Assembly: GCF_004054195.1 (NCBI RefSeq)
Contig: NZ_SBIW01000003.1
Span: 62,001-126,000 of the forward strand
DNA length: 64,000 bases
Direction: 5' to 3'
Source of the DNA: Mucilaginibacter gilvus
GTDB taxonomy: Bacteria; Bacteroidota; Bacteroidia; Sphingobacteriales; Sphingobacteriaceae
Within the stretch, counting starts at the first letter, position 1. Every line of letters begins with the position of its first letter. A model generated the notes under the pieces. It had not been told where the DNA came from. It searched no databases and saw only the letters and a list, made by a program, of their open reading frames with translations. Below, one piece after another: positions 25,766 through 34,571 of this stretch. A program made the translations under genes and the position numbers.

Positions 25766-26650
25766 CTACCTTTTTATATCCGCCAGTACTTTTTCTAACT
25801 GCGTATTAAACTCTTTTGGTGCTTCTACCATCGGGAAGTGGCCGGTACCATGCACCTGTGTTAGCATAAACGGTATTTTATTTCTCACAAATCCGGTAGT
25901 ATCGGTAGGTTGGTAATCACTATTCACCAGGTAAAGTTTCTTCTTTAGTTTTACGAGGTTCGGCGTTTCTTCATATATGCCTTGCTCTTGTGTGGCCACG
26001 GCAACTACGGTATCGGTATGGGCCACATCATTCAATATCCTGTCCTTAATATCCTTAGGGGTTGTTTTAGAAAATAATTGATGGTTAAACCATTCTAACG
26101 TTATCTTTTTAAAGTTATGCTTCATGGCATTAATGGCGGTTACGAAATCCTTTTTATCGTTTGCACTCATAGGTGGGCTGCCAACCCCTTTAAAATTATC
26201 TACACCTACAATGGCAATCACTTTATCCGGCTGGTTAATGGCTGCTTGCAAAACCACACCGCCTGCCATAGAATGCCCTATCAACACCACGTTTTTTAAT
26301 TTAAGTTGGTCTATCACCGCGTTTACGTCGCTCGCCAAAGTCCAGGTATCCCACTTGCTTCGGTTAGTTCCCGATTCGCCGAAGCCACCCATATCCATCG
26401 CAACTACGCGATAACGCTTTCCGAAGTACACAACCTGATCCGCCCAATAGCTTTTGTTGATAGCCCAGCCGTGTACAAAAAGCAGCGTGGTGTCGCCCTT
26501 GCCGGTATCGGTATAAGCAATTGAAATATTATTATTTTTAATGTGCGCGCGCACAGTGTTATTATTATGCTTATTTTCACGCTGCGGATCGCCGCAGGCG
26601 AACAACAAAGTACATGCGGCAAATAAGTATAGGAGATTGAGCTTTTTCAT
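25766..26650 (-). CDS. Alpha/beta hydrolase, predicted lipoprotein
   Basis: 294 residues from the second of two closely spaced ATGs. The leader ends LLFACGD, a lipobox with Cys near residue 19. The fold is clear: LLFVHGWAINKSYW (oxyanion region), VVLIGHSMAGGVVLQ with the nucleophile Ser in GHSMAG, VAMDMGGFGESG, and a C-terminal HGTGHFPMVEAP with the catalytic His. It probably acts in the periplasm on an ester or amide. The substrate is not evident. It is convergent with the GAF kinase gene with no gap. Confidence 0.9.
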   Translation of the reverse strand: MKKLNLLYLFAACTLLFACGDPQRENKHNNNTVRAHIKNNNISIAYTDTGKGDTTLLFVHGWAINKSYWADQVVYFGKRYRVVAMDMGGFGESGTNRSKWDTWTLASDVNAVIDQLKLKNVVLIGHSMAGGVVLQAAINQPDKVIAIVGVDNFKGVGSPPMSANDKKDFVTAINAMKHNFKKITLEWFNHQLFSKTTPKDIKDRILNDVAHTDTVVAVATQEQGIYEETPNLVKLKKKLYLVNSDYQPTDTTGFVRNKIPFMLTQVHGTGHFPMVEAPKEFNTQLEKVLADIKR

Positions 26651-26767
26651 GTGCATTGATCTGTTGTACGCAAATTAGCGTTAAAAATCTTAACGTTCTA
26701 TTTGCAGCGGATGTTTAACTTTATTTAACAAACGGGCTTAAAACCAGGCCCGGCTTAAAATTTACAA

Positions 26768-27985
26768 TTGAAAACCCATATTCACCCAAACGACGGCCCG
26801 GTAATAGCACCCATAGCAAGCAAGCGGTTAACATCTATAGATGCCTATCGCGGTTTTGTAATGTTACTGATGATGGGGGAGGTGCTGAATTTCAGGCATG
26901 TATCCGAGTCGTTGCCGGGTAACGCGCTTTGGAAATTCCTCTATTTTAACCAGGACCACGTGCAATGGGCGGGCTGCTCCCTGCACGATCTCATCCAACC
27001 ATCTTTCTCATTTATGGTAGGGGTGGCTTTACCTTTTTCTATAGCTGGCCGATTGGCCAAAGGCGACAAGTTCGGCGGCTTACTCAAGCACGCGTTGATC
27101 CGGTCGGTTAGCCTTATAGCACTCGGCATCTTTCTGCGTTCCCTGTGGGCAAACCAAACCTATTTTACCTTTGAAGATACACTGAGCCAGATAGGCCTGG
27201 GTTACACTTTTTTATTTCTGCTTGGCTTTTGTAAACAGCGCGCACAACTCATAGCGCTTGTAGTGATCTTAGCCACTTACTGGCTGGCTTTTGTTATATA
27301 CCCGTTACCAAGTGCCGGGTTTAGCTATGCGGCCAGCGGCGTTACGGCCGGCTGGGAAGGCAACTTTAAAGGTTTCGCGGCACATTGGAATAAGAACACC
27401 AATTTGGCCTGGGCGGCTGATAAATGGTTCCTCAACCTTTTCCCGCGCGAGCAATATTTTAACTTTAATGCCGGTGGCTATTCCACCTTAAGTTTTATCC
27501 CAACATTGGGCACCATGATCATCGGTCTGCTGGCCGGTAATATGCTGCGATCGGGCAACAAGCCTTTTGTATTAGTAAGGCGTTTTGTAACGATAGGGAT
27601 TGCTTTGTTGGTGCTGGCAGGCGCACTTCATTTTACTGGTATAGCCCCGGTTGTAAAACGCATCTGGACACCCGGCTGGGTTATCTTTAGCGGGGGCTGC
27701 TGTTTTTTGCTGCTGGCTTTATTTTATGGCATTATAGATGCCGGGAAGCACCAACGCCGGGCGTTGTTTTTGGTAGTAGTGGGTACCAATTCTATTGTGG
27801 CTTATGTATTGGCGGATGGTTTTGGGAGCTTTATTACCAAAACATTGTACACCCACTTGGGCCAGCATTACGACCAGCTTTTTGGCGATGCCTACAGTAC
27901 CCTAATAAAAGGTGCAGTAATTTTATTGATTGATTGGCTGATACTTTACTGGCTTTACCGTAAGAAGATATTTATAAAAATATAA
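26768..27985 (+). CDS. DUF5009/HGSNAT-like multi-span acyltransferase-family protein
   Basis: About 405 residues with roughly ten membrane spans. The first lines SIDAYRGFVMLLMMGEVL and LHDLIQPSFSFMVGVALPFS match the family related to heparan-alpha-glucosaminide N-acetyltransferase, in which an acetyl group is moved from cytoplasmic acetyl-CoA to an extracytoplasmic sugar. No in-frame ATG exists before the conserved start region, so the TTG at 26768 is a best guess. It stands alone, divergent from the hydrolase lipoprotein. Confidence 0.82.
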   Translation: MKTHIHPNDGPVIAPIASKRLTSIDAYRGFVMLLMMGEVLNFRHVSESLPGNALWKFLYFNQDHVQWAGCSLHDLIQPSFSFMVGVALPFSIAGRLAKGDKFGGLLKHALIRSVSLIALGIFLRSLWANQTYFTFEDTLSQIGLGYTFLFLLGFCKQRAQLIALVVILATYWLAFVIYPLPSAGFSYAASGVTAGWEGNFKGFAAHWNKNTNLAWAADKWFLNLFPREQYFNFNAGGYSTLSFIPTLGTMIIGLLAGNMLRSGNKPFVLVRRFVTIGIALLVLAGALHFTGIAPVVKRIWTPGWVIFSGGCCFLLLALFYGIIDAGKHQRRALFLVVVGTNSIVAYVLADGFGSFITKTLYTHLGQHYDQLFGDAYSTLIKGAVILLIDWLILYWLYRKKIFIKI

Positions 27986-27997
27986 AAGGTAGGGGCG

Positions 27998-28222
27998 CTA
28001 ATCCCACACAATGTACCACGTACTGTCGTCTTTTTTAGCATAGCTTAGGCCATCGCTCATCTGGTACACATCGCGGCCTTCTTGTTGGTTGTAGTAATTT
28101 TTACGCTCGTAGATACTAAGCCCGCCGTTTTCTTTTTGCAGAAATACGAGGAGCGCGTTCATGGATGGGCCGATCTCGTGCAGCCACTGGTTTTCACCTT
28201 CTTTTACAAATGCCGAACTCAT
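27998..28222 (-). CDS. Small conserved hypothetical protein, 74 residues
   Basis: A soluble protein, MSSAFVKEGENQWLHEIGPS at the start and MSDGLSYAKKDDSTWYIVWD at the end. The pattern EGExQWLHEIGPSMxALL, then ENGG and YE-KNYY, looks like a conserved Bacteroidota family I cannot name. There is no signal peptide and no membrane span. It is divergent from alkB. Confidence 0.7.
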   Translation of the reverse strand: MSSAFVKEGENQWLHEIGPSMNALLVFLQKENGGLSIYERKNYYNQQEGRDVYQMSDGLSYAKKDDSTWYIVWD

Positions 28223-28284
28223 AAATTATAGTATTAGTGGCGTTTATTACAACACTTTTTGTGCCGAAATGTTAATTTACCCAC

Positions 28285-28893
28285 ATGGAACAGCTTAGCT
28301 TTTTTGATGGCGGCCCGCACAGCCCTAAACTGCCTGTCGATTTGATGGAATATAAACCCGATTTTTTTACCAGGGCCGAATGCGATACGCTGATTCCCGC
28401 ATTAAAAACCAAGATCCGCTGGAACCAGGAAACCATCCAGATGTACGGCAAATTGCTGAACACGCCCCGGTTGACCGCATGGTATGGAGACAATAGCAAA
28501 ACCTACGCCTTCTCCGGCAAAAAGTACGACCCATACCTCTGGACCGACGAACTGCTCTTCATAAAGCACCGGGTAGATGCTGCGGCTGGTATAACGTTTA
28601 ACAGCGTTCTGCTGAACCTTTACCGCAATGGTAATGATTCCGTGGCCTGGCATGCCGATGATGAACCAGAGCTGGGCATTAACCCCGTGATCGCTTCGGT
28701 AAGCTTTGGGCAGATCCGCAGGTTTGATGTAAGGCACAAAACGGACAAGCAGCAGAAGTACTCCGTGGAACTGGAGAATGGCTCGCTCCTCGTCATGAAA
28801 GGCGACCTGCAACATAATTGGCTGCACCAGGTACCCAAATCAACCAGGGCTTTGGGGGAGCGAATAAATTTGACTTTTAGGGTGATATCGTAA
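28285..28893 (+). CDS. alkB: AlkB-type 2-oxoglutarate/Fe(II) dioxygenase
   Basis: A 202-residue protein that removes alkyl lesions from nucleic acid bases by oxidation. The iron ligands are visible: HxD in WHADDEPELG (near 125) and the distal His in QHNWLHQVPK (near 176). The 2-oxoglutarate-binding arginine lies in GERINLTFR near the C terminus. LLNLYRNGNDSVAWH and SFGQIRRFDVRHK are the family nucleotide-recognition segments. The size and the C-terminal pattern fit the ALKBH2/3-like bacterial branch. Confidence 0.95.
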   Translation: MEQLSFFDGGPHSPKLPVDLMEYKPDFFTRAECDTLIPALKTKIRWNQETIQMYGKLLNTPRLTAWYGDNSKTYAFSGKKYDPYLWTDELLFIKHRVDAAAGITFNSVLLNLYRNGNDSVAWHADDEPELGINPVIASVSFGQIRRFDVRHKTDKQQKYSVELENGSLLVMKGDLQHNWLHQVPKSTRALGERINLTFRVIS

Positions 28894-29089
28894 ATAATTA
28901 ATCTGTTATTCGGATTTCTTTGAAAGAAAATGTTTTTTTTCATCAATAACTAATGTGCGTTATTTAAGTAAAGCTTAAGTTTAACCGATACAGCACCCGA
29001 TCTTTTTATTTGCCGAAATTCCAGTTGCGGGGTGAGCAAACTCATCAGGGGACAACATAAACTATTAGGGAATATATGCCCGATTATCT

Positions 29090-29097
29090 TATTTTTG
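29090..29097 (+). promoter_or_regulatory. Candidate -7 element upstream of DUF4920 gene
   Basis: TATTTTTG fits TAnnTTTG, 37 bp before the ATG. The upstream -33 match is poor (TTA with 22-nt spacing). Confidence 0.3.
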
Positions 29098-29134
29098 TGA
29101 AGCATATCCATCATTAAAAACAAAAATTAACCAT

Positions 29135-29608
29135 ATGAAAGCCATAGCATTGTTCATCATCTGCCTTTGTTTTTCGGTAGTAACTTTTGCGCAGCCAAAT
29201 ATTAAACCAGCCGATGCAGGCGTAACGTACGGCAAAATGGTGACCGCCGATAATGCCTTAACTACCGCGGCTTTGAAAACCACCCTGAGCACCGATACTG
29301 CCTACACCGGCAAAGTTACCGGCACAGTAGTAGAGGTTTGTACAAAGAAGGGCTGCTTTATGAAACTGGCGCAAGAGGATGGCAAAACCATTATGGTGCA
29401 GTTTACAGACTATGCCTACTTTATGCCACAAAATATTGTTGGTAAAACCGTTGTGGTGGAAGGCCTTGCCAAGGTTAAAGAAACCTCGGTTGAACGCCAG
29501 ATCCATTATGCCAAAGACGCTGGTAAAAGCCAGGCCGAAATTGCCGCAATAAAAGAACCTAAAAAAGACATCTCCATTATGGCCGATGGCGTTTTGGTGG
29601 TGAAGTAA
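29135..29608 (+). CDS. DUF4920 secreted protein
   Basis: A 157-residue protein with signal peptide MKAIALFIICLCFSVVTFAQ. It has an OB-fold-like core GKVTGTVVEVCTKKGCFMKL with a Cys-x4-Cys pair, then VQFTDYAYFMPQNIVGKTVVVEG, which matches the DUF4920 family of Bacteroidota envelope proteins. The two cysteines may bind metal or form a disulfide; no function is established. It is followed by a C10-A9 homopolymer tract and a dispersed repeat. Confidence 0.88.
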   Translation: MKAIALFIICLCFSVVTFAQPNIKPADAGVTYGKMVTADNALTTAALKTTLSTDTAYTGKVTGTVVEVCTKKGCFMKLAQEDGKTIMVQFTDYAYFMPQNIVGKTVVVEGLAKVKETSVERQIHYAKDAGKSQAEIAAIKEPKKDISIMADGVLVVK

Positions 29609-29635
29609 TAAAGTATCCCCCCCCCCAAAAAAAAA

Positions 29636-29698
29636 TGTCATTTCGATGAGCAGCGGGAGGAAAGAGTGGGATGCGAAGAGAAATCTTATACGCTATGC
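29636..29698. repeat. Dispersed-repeat remnant, tgtcatttcgatgagc family
   Basis: It begins tgtcatttcgatgagcagcg and ends gagaaatcttatacgctatg, a pattern typical of intergenic elements scattered in Bacteroidota chromosomes. It lacks a clear second arm here, so it is probably a partial copy. Confidence 0.45.
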
Positions 29699-29884
29699 AT
29701 TCGGACTTTGTTGGTCGCCGCAATTTCATATTTGTCCGATATAAACAAACGCCTGTGATAACTTCACCGGCGTTTTTGTTTATCAGGATATGCCGTTCCC
29801 CATTTTCCGGCAACGTTTTCGTAGATAAATTTTTAGTATTTGGCAGATAAACCCTATAATTACAAATCCCGAACTATTAGACCT

Positions 29885-31294
29885 ATGAAGACCTTTCTCG
29901 ACGAGGATTTTTTGCTGCAAACCAATACGGCCAGGCGTTTATACCACGACTTTGCCGCTGATATGCCCATTATAGACTACCATTGCCACCTGCCGCCAAA
30001 CGAAATTGCCAACGATATTAACTTCGACAATATCACATCGGTATGGCTCCACGGCGACCATTATAAATGGCGGGCCATGCGCGCCAACGGGGTTGATGAA
30101 AGTTTCATCACCGGCGGGCGTAGCGATAAAAAGAAATTTGAGCAATGGGCGGCAACCGTTCCCTACACCTTACGCAACCCCCTTTACCACTGGACGCACC
30201 TTGAACTGCAACGCTACTTCGGTATCAACTCCAGGCTGATGCCAGGCACCGCCGATTTTATTTACGACGATTGCAACGCCAAACTGCAAAGGCCAGAATA
30301 CAGCGTGCGCAACCTAATCACCAAAATGAATGTGGAGGTGATCTGCACCACTGACGATCCCATAGACAATTTGGAACATCACCAGAAAATAAAGGCTGAT
30401 AACTGGGGAGTAAAGGTGTTGCCGGCTTTCAGGCCCGATAAAGCCATGAACAGCGATAACATCTCCGCGCTTAATGCCTACATCAGCCAATTGGAGAAAG
30501 TGGTAGATAGCGAGATAGGTGATTTTTACGGTTATATTTCTGCTTTAAAAAAACGCCATAACTACTTTGCTGTCAACGGTTGTACCGTGTCTGACCATGG
30601 GATAGACCAGATGTACGCCGAGGATTGTACCGACAAGGAAGCAAGCGACATATTCGTTAAAATAAGGGGCAACCAGCCCATCAGCAATACCGAAAATATC
30701 AAGTTTAAATCCTTTATGCTGCACCAGTTTGCCATTTGGGATTACGAGAAGGGATGGGTTCAGCAATATCATATAGGTGCCTTGCGCAATAACAGTACGC
30801 GCGGTTTTATACAAAGTGGCCCCGATACAGGGCGGGATTCGATAGGTGATTTTCACCAGGGAAAAAATATTTCTAAATTTTTAGACAAGCTGGATAGCGA
30901 AGATAAACTCGCCAAAACCATTTTGTATAACCTTAACCCGGCAGATAACGAACTGATGGCAACCATGGCGGGCAACTTCCAGGATGGCTCGGTAGCCGGA
31001 AAAATTCAATGGGGTTCGGCATGGTGGTTTCTGGATCAGAAGGATGGTATGACCAAGCAGATCAACGCCCTTTCTAATATGGGGCTTATCAGCCGGATGG
31101 TGGGGATGCTGACCGATTCGCGCAGCTTCCTGTCTTTTCCACGCCACGAATATTTCAGGCGGATCTTGTGCAACCTTTTTGCAGATGATATTGAGAACGG
31201 AGAATTGCCGAACGATATCGACTGGACGGGCAAGATCATCCAGGACATCTGCTACTTTAATGCGAAGAATTACTTTGATTTTGATAAGAAATGA
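29885..31294 (+). CDS. uxaC: Uronate isomerase (glucuronate/galacturonate isomerase)
   Basis: 469 residues from the ATG at 29885 (a TTG 45 nt upstream is less likely). It isomerises D-glucuronate to D-fructuronate and D-galacturonate to D-tagaturonate, the first cytoplasmic step in hexuronate breakdown. The start MKTFLDEDFLLQTNTARRLY is typical, and IIDYHCHLPPNEIA near residue 33 holds the amidohydrolase-fold metal HxH. VICTTDDP and the C-terminal DSRSFLSFPRHEYFRR are further family hallmarks. It is the first gene of a four-gene operon; its stop overlaps the next start (ATGA). Confidence 0.95.
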   Translation: MKTFLDEDFLLQTNTARRLYHDFAADMPIIDYHCHLPPNEIANDINFDNITSVWLHGDHYKWRAMRANGVDESFITGGRSDKKKFEQWAATVPYTLRNPLYHWTHLELQRYFGINSRLMPGTADFIYDDCNAKLQRPEYSVRNLITKMNVEVICTTDDPIDNLEHHQKIKADNWGVKVLPAFRPDKAMNSDNISALNAYISQLEKVVDSEIGDFYGYISALKKRHNYFAVNGCTVSDHGIDQMYAEDCTDKEASDIFVKIRGNQPISNTENIKFKSFMLHQFAIWDYEKGWVQQYHIGALRNNSTRGFIQSGPDTGRDSIGDFHQGKNISKFLDKLDSEDKLAKTILYNLNPADNELMATMAGNFQDGSVAGKIQWGSAWWFLDQKDGMTKQINALSNMGLISRMVGMLTDSRSFLSFPRHEYFRRILCNLFADDIENGELPNDIDWTGKIIQDICYFNAKNYFDFDKK

Positions 31295-32337
31295 GCAAGG
31301 GTTTATCAAAGAATTATAAAGAAGGCGCGGTACTTTCCTTCGGCGAATTACTGTTAAGGCTTAGTCCGGATGACGGCGGGCAATGGCTGGCCGACAATGC
31401 CTTGTCTGTTTTTGTTGGCGGTGCCGAACTGAACGTGGCTTCGGCCCTGTCACTTTGGGATGTACCGTCGCAATACTTTACGGCCTTGCCAAAAAATGGA
31501 ATGTCCGACCAAGTGATCGGCTACGTCAGCCAACAGGGCATCGATACCTCCAAAGTGTTCTATGGCGGCAACAGGATAGGGCTTTACTTCCTCACCAAAG
31601 GAAAAGATCTTAAGCACGACGCGCTAATATATGACCGCGCCGCCTCCGCCTTTGCTGAGCTGACACCCGGTATGGTGGATTGGGATACGGCCTTAGATGG
31701 CGTTACCTGGTTTCATTTCAGCGCGATATGCCCTGCTATTAGTCAGCAAACTGCTGATGTTTGTTTAGGGGTTTTACAAGCGGCATCTGCCAGGGGTATT
31801 ACCATATCGGTGGATCTGAATTACCGCTCTAAATTATGGCAGTACGGCAAACAGCCACAGGACGTTATGACAGAGCTGGTGAAGTACTGTGATGTAATAA
31901 TGGGCAATATCTGGGCGGTCGAAACCATGCTGGGTATCCCGGTTTTAGGTGATATCCACGAGAGCGGCCAGAAGAGTATTTATCTGAAGGAAGCGCTATC
32001 CACATCCAAAAGAATTGTGGAGCAATTCCCGAAATGTAAAGCGGTAGCCAACACCTTCAGGTTTGATGGCAACGGCGAAATTGAATACTACGCAGCCCTG
32101 TATGCCGATGGTGAGTTTTACAGCTCGCAGGAATACAGCGCCAAAGCAATAGTAAGCAAAGTAGGCTCAGGCGATTGCTTTATGGCTGGATTGATATACG
32201 GTTTTTATAACGACCAAACACCGCAGCAAACGCTGGAATATGCGACAGCCGCAGCCTTTAGAAAACTTTTTTTAGCAAGCGATGCTACCACAAATACAGT
32301 TGAAGAAATAACTAATACGATAGAGAATGGCCAATAA
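31291..32337 (+). CDS. kdgK: PfkB-family sugar kinase, probable 2-keto-3-deoxygluconate kinase
   Basis: A 348-residue ribokinase-fold protein. It starts FGELLLRLSPDDGGQWL and ends with the PfkB signature KVGSGDCFMAGLIYGF (near 287-302), whose Asp is the catalytic base. Its place between uxaC and the KDPG aldolase indicates that it phosphorylates 2-keto-3-deoxygluconate at C6. It overlaps uxaC by 4 bp and the aldolase gene by 11 bp, so translational coupling is likely. Confidence 0.9.
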   Translation: MSKGLSKNYKEGAVLSFGELLLRLSPDDGGQWLADNALSVFVGGAELNVASALSLWDVPSQYFTALPKNGMSDQVIGYVSQQGIDTSKVFYGGNRIGLYFLTKGKDLKHDALIYDRAASAFAELTPGMVDWDTALDGVTWFHFSAICPAISQQTADVCLGVLQAASARGITISVDLNYRSKLWQYGKQPQDVMTELVKYCDVIMGNIWAVETMLGIPVLGDIHESGQKSIYLKEALSTSKRIVEQFPKCKAVANTFRFDGNGEIEYYAALYADGEFYSSQEYSAKAIVSKVGSGDCFMAGLIYGFYNDQTPQQTLEYATAAAFRKLFLASDATTNTVEEITNTIENGQ

Positions 32338-32986
32338 AGAGATGGTATTAGACAGCATCCTTACGCAGGGAATGCTCCCCTTATTTTTTTATGAGGACGC
32401 CGAAGTGAGTGTGGAAATTGTACGCACGTTGTACAAAGCTGGCGTGCGGGTATTGGAATATACCAATAGGGGCAAAGAGGCTCTGCATAATTTCCGGTTG
32501 ATAAAAAAAGCGGTGGTTAAAGAAATGCCGGGCCTGTACTTAGGTATCGGCACCATAAAAAACGGGCAGGAAGCCGAGGTTTTTGTGGATGCAGGCGCCG
32601 ATTTTTTGGTGTCGCCAATAGTGGATAACGAGGTAGCCCTGGTGGCATCTAACTATAAAATGCTTTGGATCCCGGGGTGTATGACGCCTACCGAGATCCA
32701 CATCGCGCAGCAGTATAAAGCCATGCTGATCAAGCTTTTCCCTGCCAATATCTTAGGTCCGGCTTTTATGTCGTCAATAAGAGAATTATTTGCCGGGCAA
32801 CTGTTTATCCCAACCGGCGGGGTGGAGATAGAAGCGGGTAATATATCGGGCTGGTTCCGCTCGGGCGTATGCGCGGTGGGGATGGGCAGTAAGTTGATCA
32901 GCAAGCAGGTGCTCGACGAACGCTTGTACAATCAGCTTTATGCAACTACTGTTAAAGCATTGGAATTGGTACAATTAAGTAAATAA
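32327..32986 (+). CDS. eda: KDPG/KHG aldolase
   Basis: A 219-residue class I aldolase that splits 2-keto-3-deoxy-6-phosphogluconate into pyruvate and glyceraldehyde-3-phosphate. VRVLEYTNRGKEAL carries the catalytic Glu (near 45), WIPGCMTPTEI the carboxylate-binding region, and MLIKLFPANILGP the Schiff-base Lys (near 136). PTGGVE is the phosphate-binding loop. It completes the lower part of the hexuronate route with the kinase encoded just before it. Confidence 0.94.
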   Translation: MANKEMVLDSILTQGMLPLFFYEDAEVSVEIVRTLYKAGVRVLEYTNRGKEALHNFRLIKKAVVKEMPGLYLGIGTIKNGQEAEVFVDAGADFLVSPIVDNEVALVASNYKMLWIPGCMTPTEIHIAQQYKAMLIKLFPANILGPAFMSSIRELFAGQLFIPTGGVEIEAGNISGWFRSGVCAVGMGSKLISKQVLDERLYNQLYATTVKALELVQLSK

Positions 32987-32999
32987 TTACCGGTAAATA

Positions 33000-34307
33000 A
33001 TGGCACAACCCAAAAGTGTTACTTATAGGTGGGGCGTGGTGGCGCTGCTTTTTTTTGCAACCAGCATCAACTACCTCGACAGGCAGGTTATAGGCTTGCT
33101 GAAGCCCACGCTGGAAATCGAATTTCATTGGACGGAAACCGACTACGGGCACATAGTGATGGCGTTCCAGGCGGCATACGCGCTTGGTTTATTAGCTTTT
33201 GGTAGCATTATTGATAAGTTGGGTACAAAGGTGGGTTATACCATCTCTATCATCTTTTGGAGTTTATCTGCCGTACTAACAGCAGCCGTTAAAACAACTT
33301 TTGGCTTTATTGCCGTAAGGGCCGCTTTGGGCCTGGGCGAATCGGGCAACTTCCCGGCGGCTATTAAAACCGTGGCCGAGTGGTTCCCCAAACGGGAGCG
33401 GGCGCTGGCAACTGGGATATTTAATTCCGGCGCTAACATAGGTGCCGTGGTTGCCCCGGTGATGGTACCCTGGATTTTGGGTGTTTATAGCTGGCAGATG
33501 GCCTTTATCATTACCGGGGCCATCGGTTTTGTGTGGCTGATATTTTGGCGCATCTTCTACGAAACACCGGCCAAACACAAAAAAATATCCGCCGAAGAAT
33601 TTGAGTTCATCAACAGTGATACTGCCGAAGCGACTGCTGCAGGCGTACCCGAAACTAAAATAAAATGGCTGGAACTTTTCGGCATTCGCCAAACATGGGC
33701 CTTTGTAGCGGGTAAATTATTAACCGATCCTATCTGGTATTTCTTCCTGTTCTGGCTGCCATCGTATTTCGCCACTACCTTCAACCTCGATCTTAAAAAG
33801 CCGAGCCTGCCCCTGGTGCTGGTTTATACGGCAACTACGGTAGGCAGTATTGGCGGCGGGTATTTGTCGTCATGGTTCATTAAACGGGGGATGCCCATCT
33901 TCAGGGCGCGCAAAACGGCGATGCTTTTATTTGCCCTGTGCGTGCTGCCCATATTCGCGGCGAGGTATGCCACCAATATATGGCAGGCTGTAGCGCTTAT
34001 TAGCCTTGCTGCAGCCGCGCACCAGGCGTGGAGCGCCAATATCTTCACCACAGCGTCAGATATGTTCCCTAAGCAGGCCGTAAGCTCTGTGGTAGGCATT
34101 GGTAGTATGGCGGGTTCGGTAGGTGGGATATTTTTCCCGCTACTTATCAGTTATATTTTGGAAGTGAATAAGGAGGCCGGGCATATTACCGCCGGTTACA
34201 ATATTATATTTTCGATATGTGCGTGCGCGTATTTAGCGGCGTGGCTCATCATGCACCTGCTTACGCCCACCATGAAACCGGTGCAATTGCGTGGCAAGGA
34301 TGTATAA
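33000..34307 (+). CDS. exuT: MFS hexuronate transporter (ExuT type)
   Basis: A 435-residue, 12-span major-facilitator protein. SINYLDRQVIGLLKPTLE, RAALGLGESGNFPAAIKTVAEWFP and ATGIFNSGANIGAVVAP are signatures of the anion:cation symporter branch that imports galacturonate and glucuronate. It sits 13 bp after the aldolase gene as the last member of the operon. Genes for tagaturonate/fructuronate reductases and altronate/mannonate dehydratases, needed between UxaC and KdgK, are not in the window. Confidence 0.92.
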   Translation: MAQPKSVTYRWGVVALLFFATSINYLDRQVIGLLKPTLEIEFHWTETDYGHIVMAFQAAYALGLLAFGSIIDKLGTKVGYTISIIFWSLSAVLTAAVKTTFGFIAVRAALGLGESGNFPAAIKTVAEWFPKRERALATGIFNSGANIGAVVAPVMVPWILGVYSWQMAFIITGAIGFVWLIFWRIFYETPAKHKKISAEEFEFINSDTAEATAAGVPETKIKWLELFGIRQTWAFVAGKLLTDPIWYFFLFWLPSYFATTFNLDLKKPSLPLVLVYTATTVGSIGGGYLSSWFIKRGMPIFRARKTAMLLFALCVLPIFAARYATNIWQAVALISLAAAAHQAWSANIFTTASDMFPKQAVSSVVGIGSMAGSVGGIFFPLLISYILEVNKEAGHITAGYNIIFSICACAYLAAWLIMHLLTPTMKPVQLRGKDV

Positions 34308-34334
34308 GCGATTGTAAATAGCTAAATTTGTCCA

Positions 34335-34571
34335 ATGGAGCAAAAACCGAAAGACCCGTTGCACGGCAAAACATTAGAAGCCATCATTAATGCTTTGGTG
34401 GCGCATTTTGGCTGGGAGGAACTGGGTTACCGCATCCGGATCAACTGCTTTTTGGAAGACCCAAGCGTTGGCTCCAGCCTTAAATTTTTGCGTAAAACCC
34501 CATGGGCACGCAAAAAGGTGGAGGATCTTTACGTCAAATTCTACAAGAAAATGCCCGTGGACGAAGCTTAG
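34335..34571 (+). CDS. VF530 (DUF2132) family small DNA-binding-like protein
   Basis: A 78-residue protein, [20 protein letters not shown] at the start, with [33 protein letters not shown] and VEDLYV. These match the compact VF530 family, first known from Vibrio and predicted to bind DNA; its role is not established. Its stop codon overlaps the stop codon of the convergent helicase gene. Confidence 0.9.
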   Translation: MEQKPKDPLHGKTLEAIINALVAHFGWEELGYRIRINCFLEDPSVGSSLKFLRKTPWARKKVEDLYVKFYKKMPVDEA

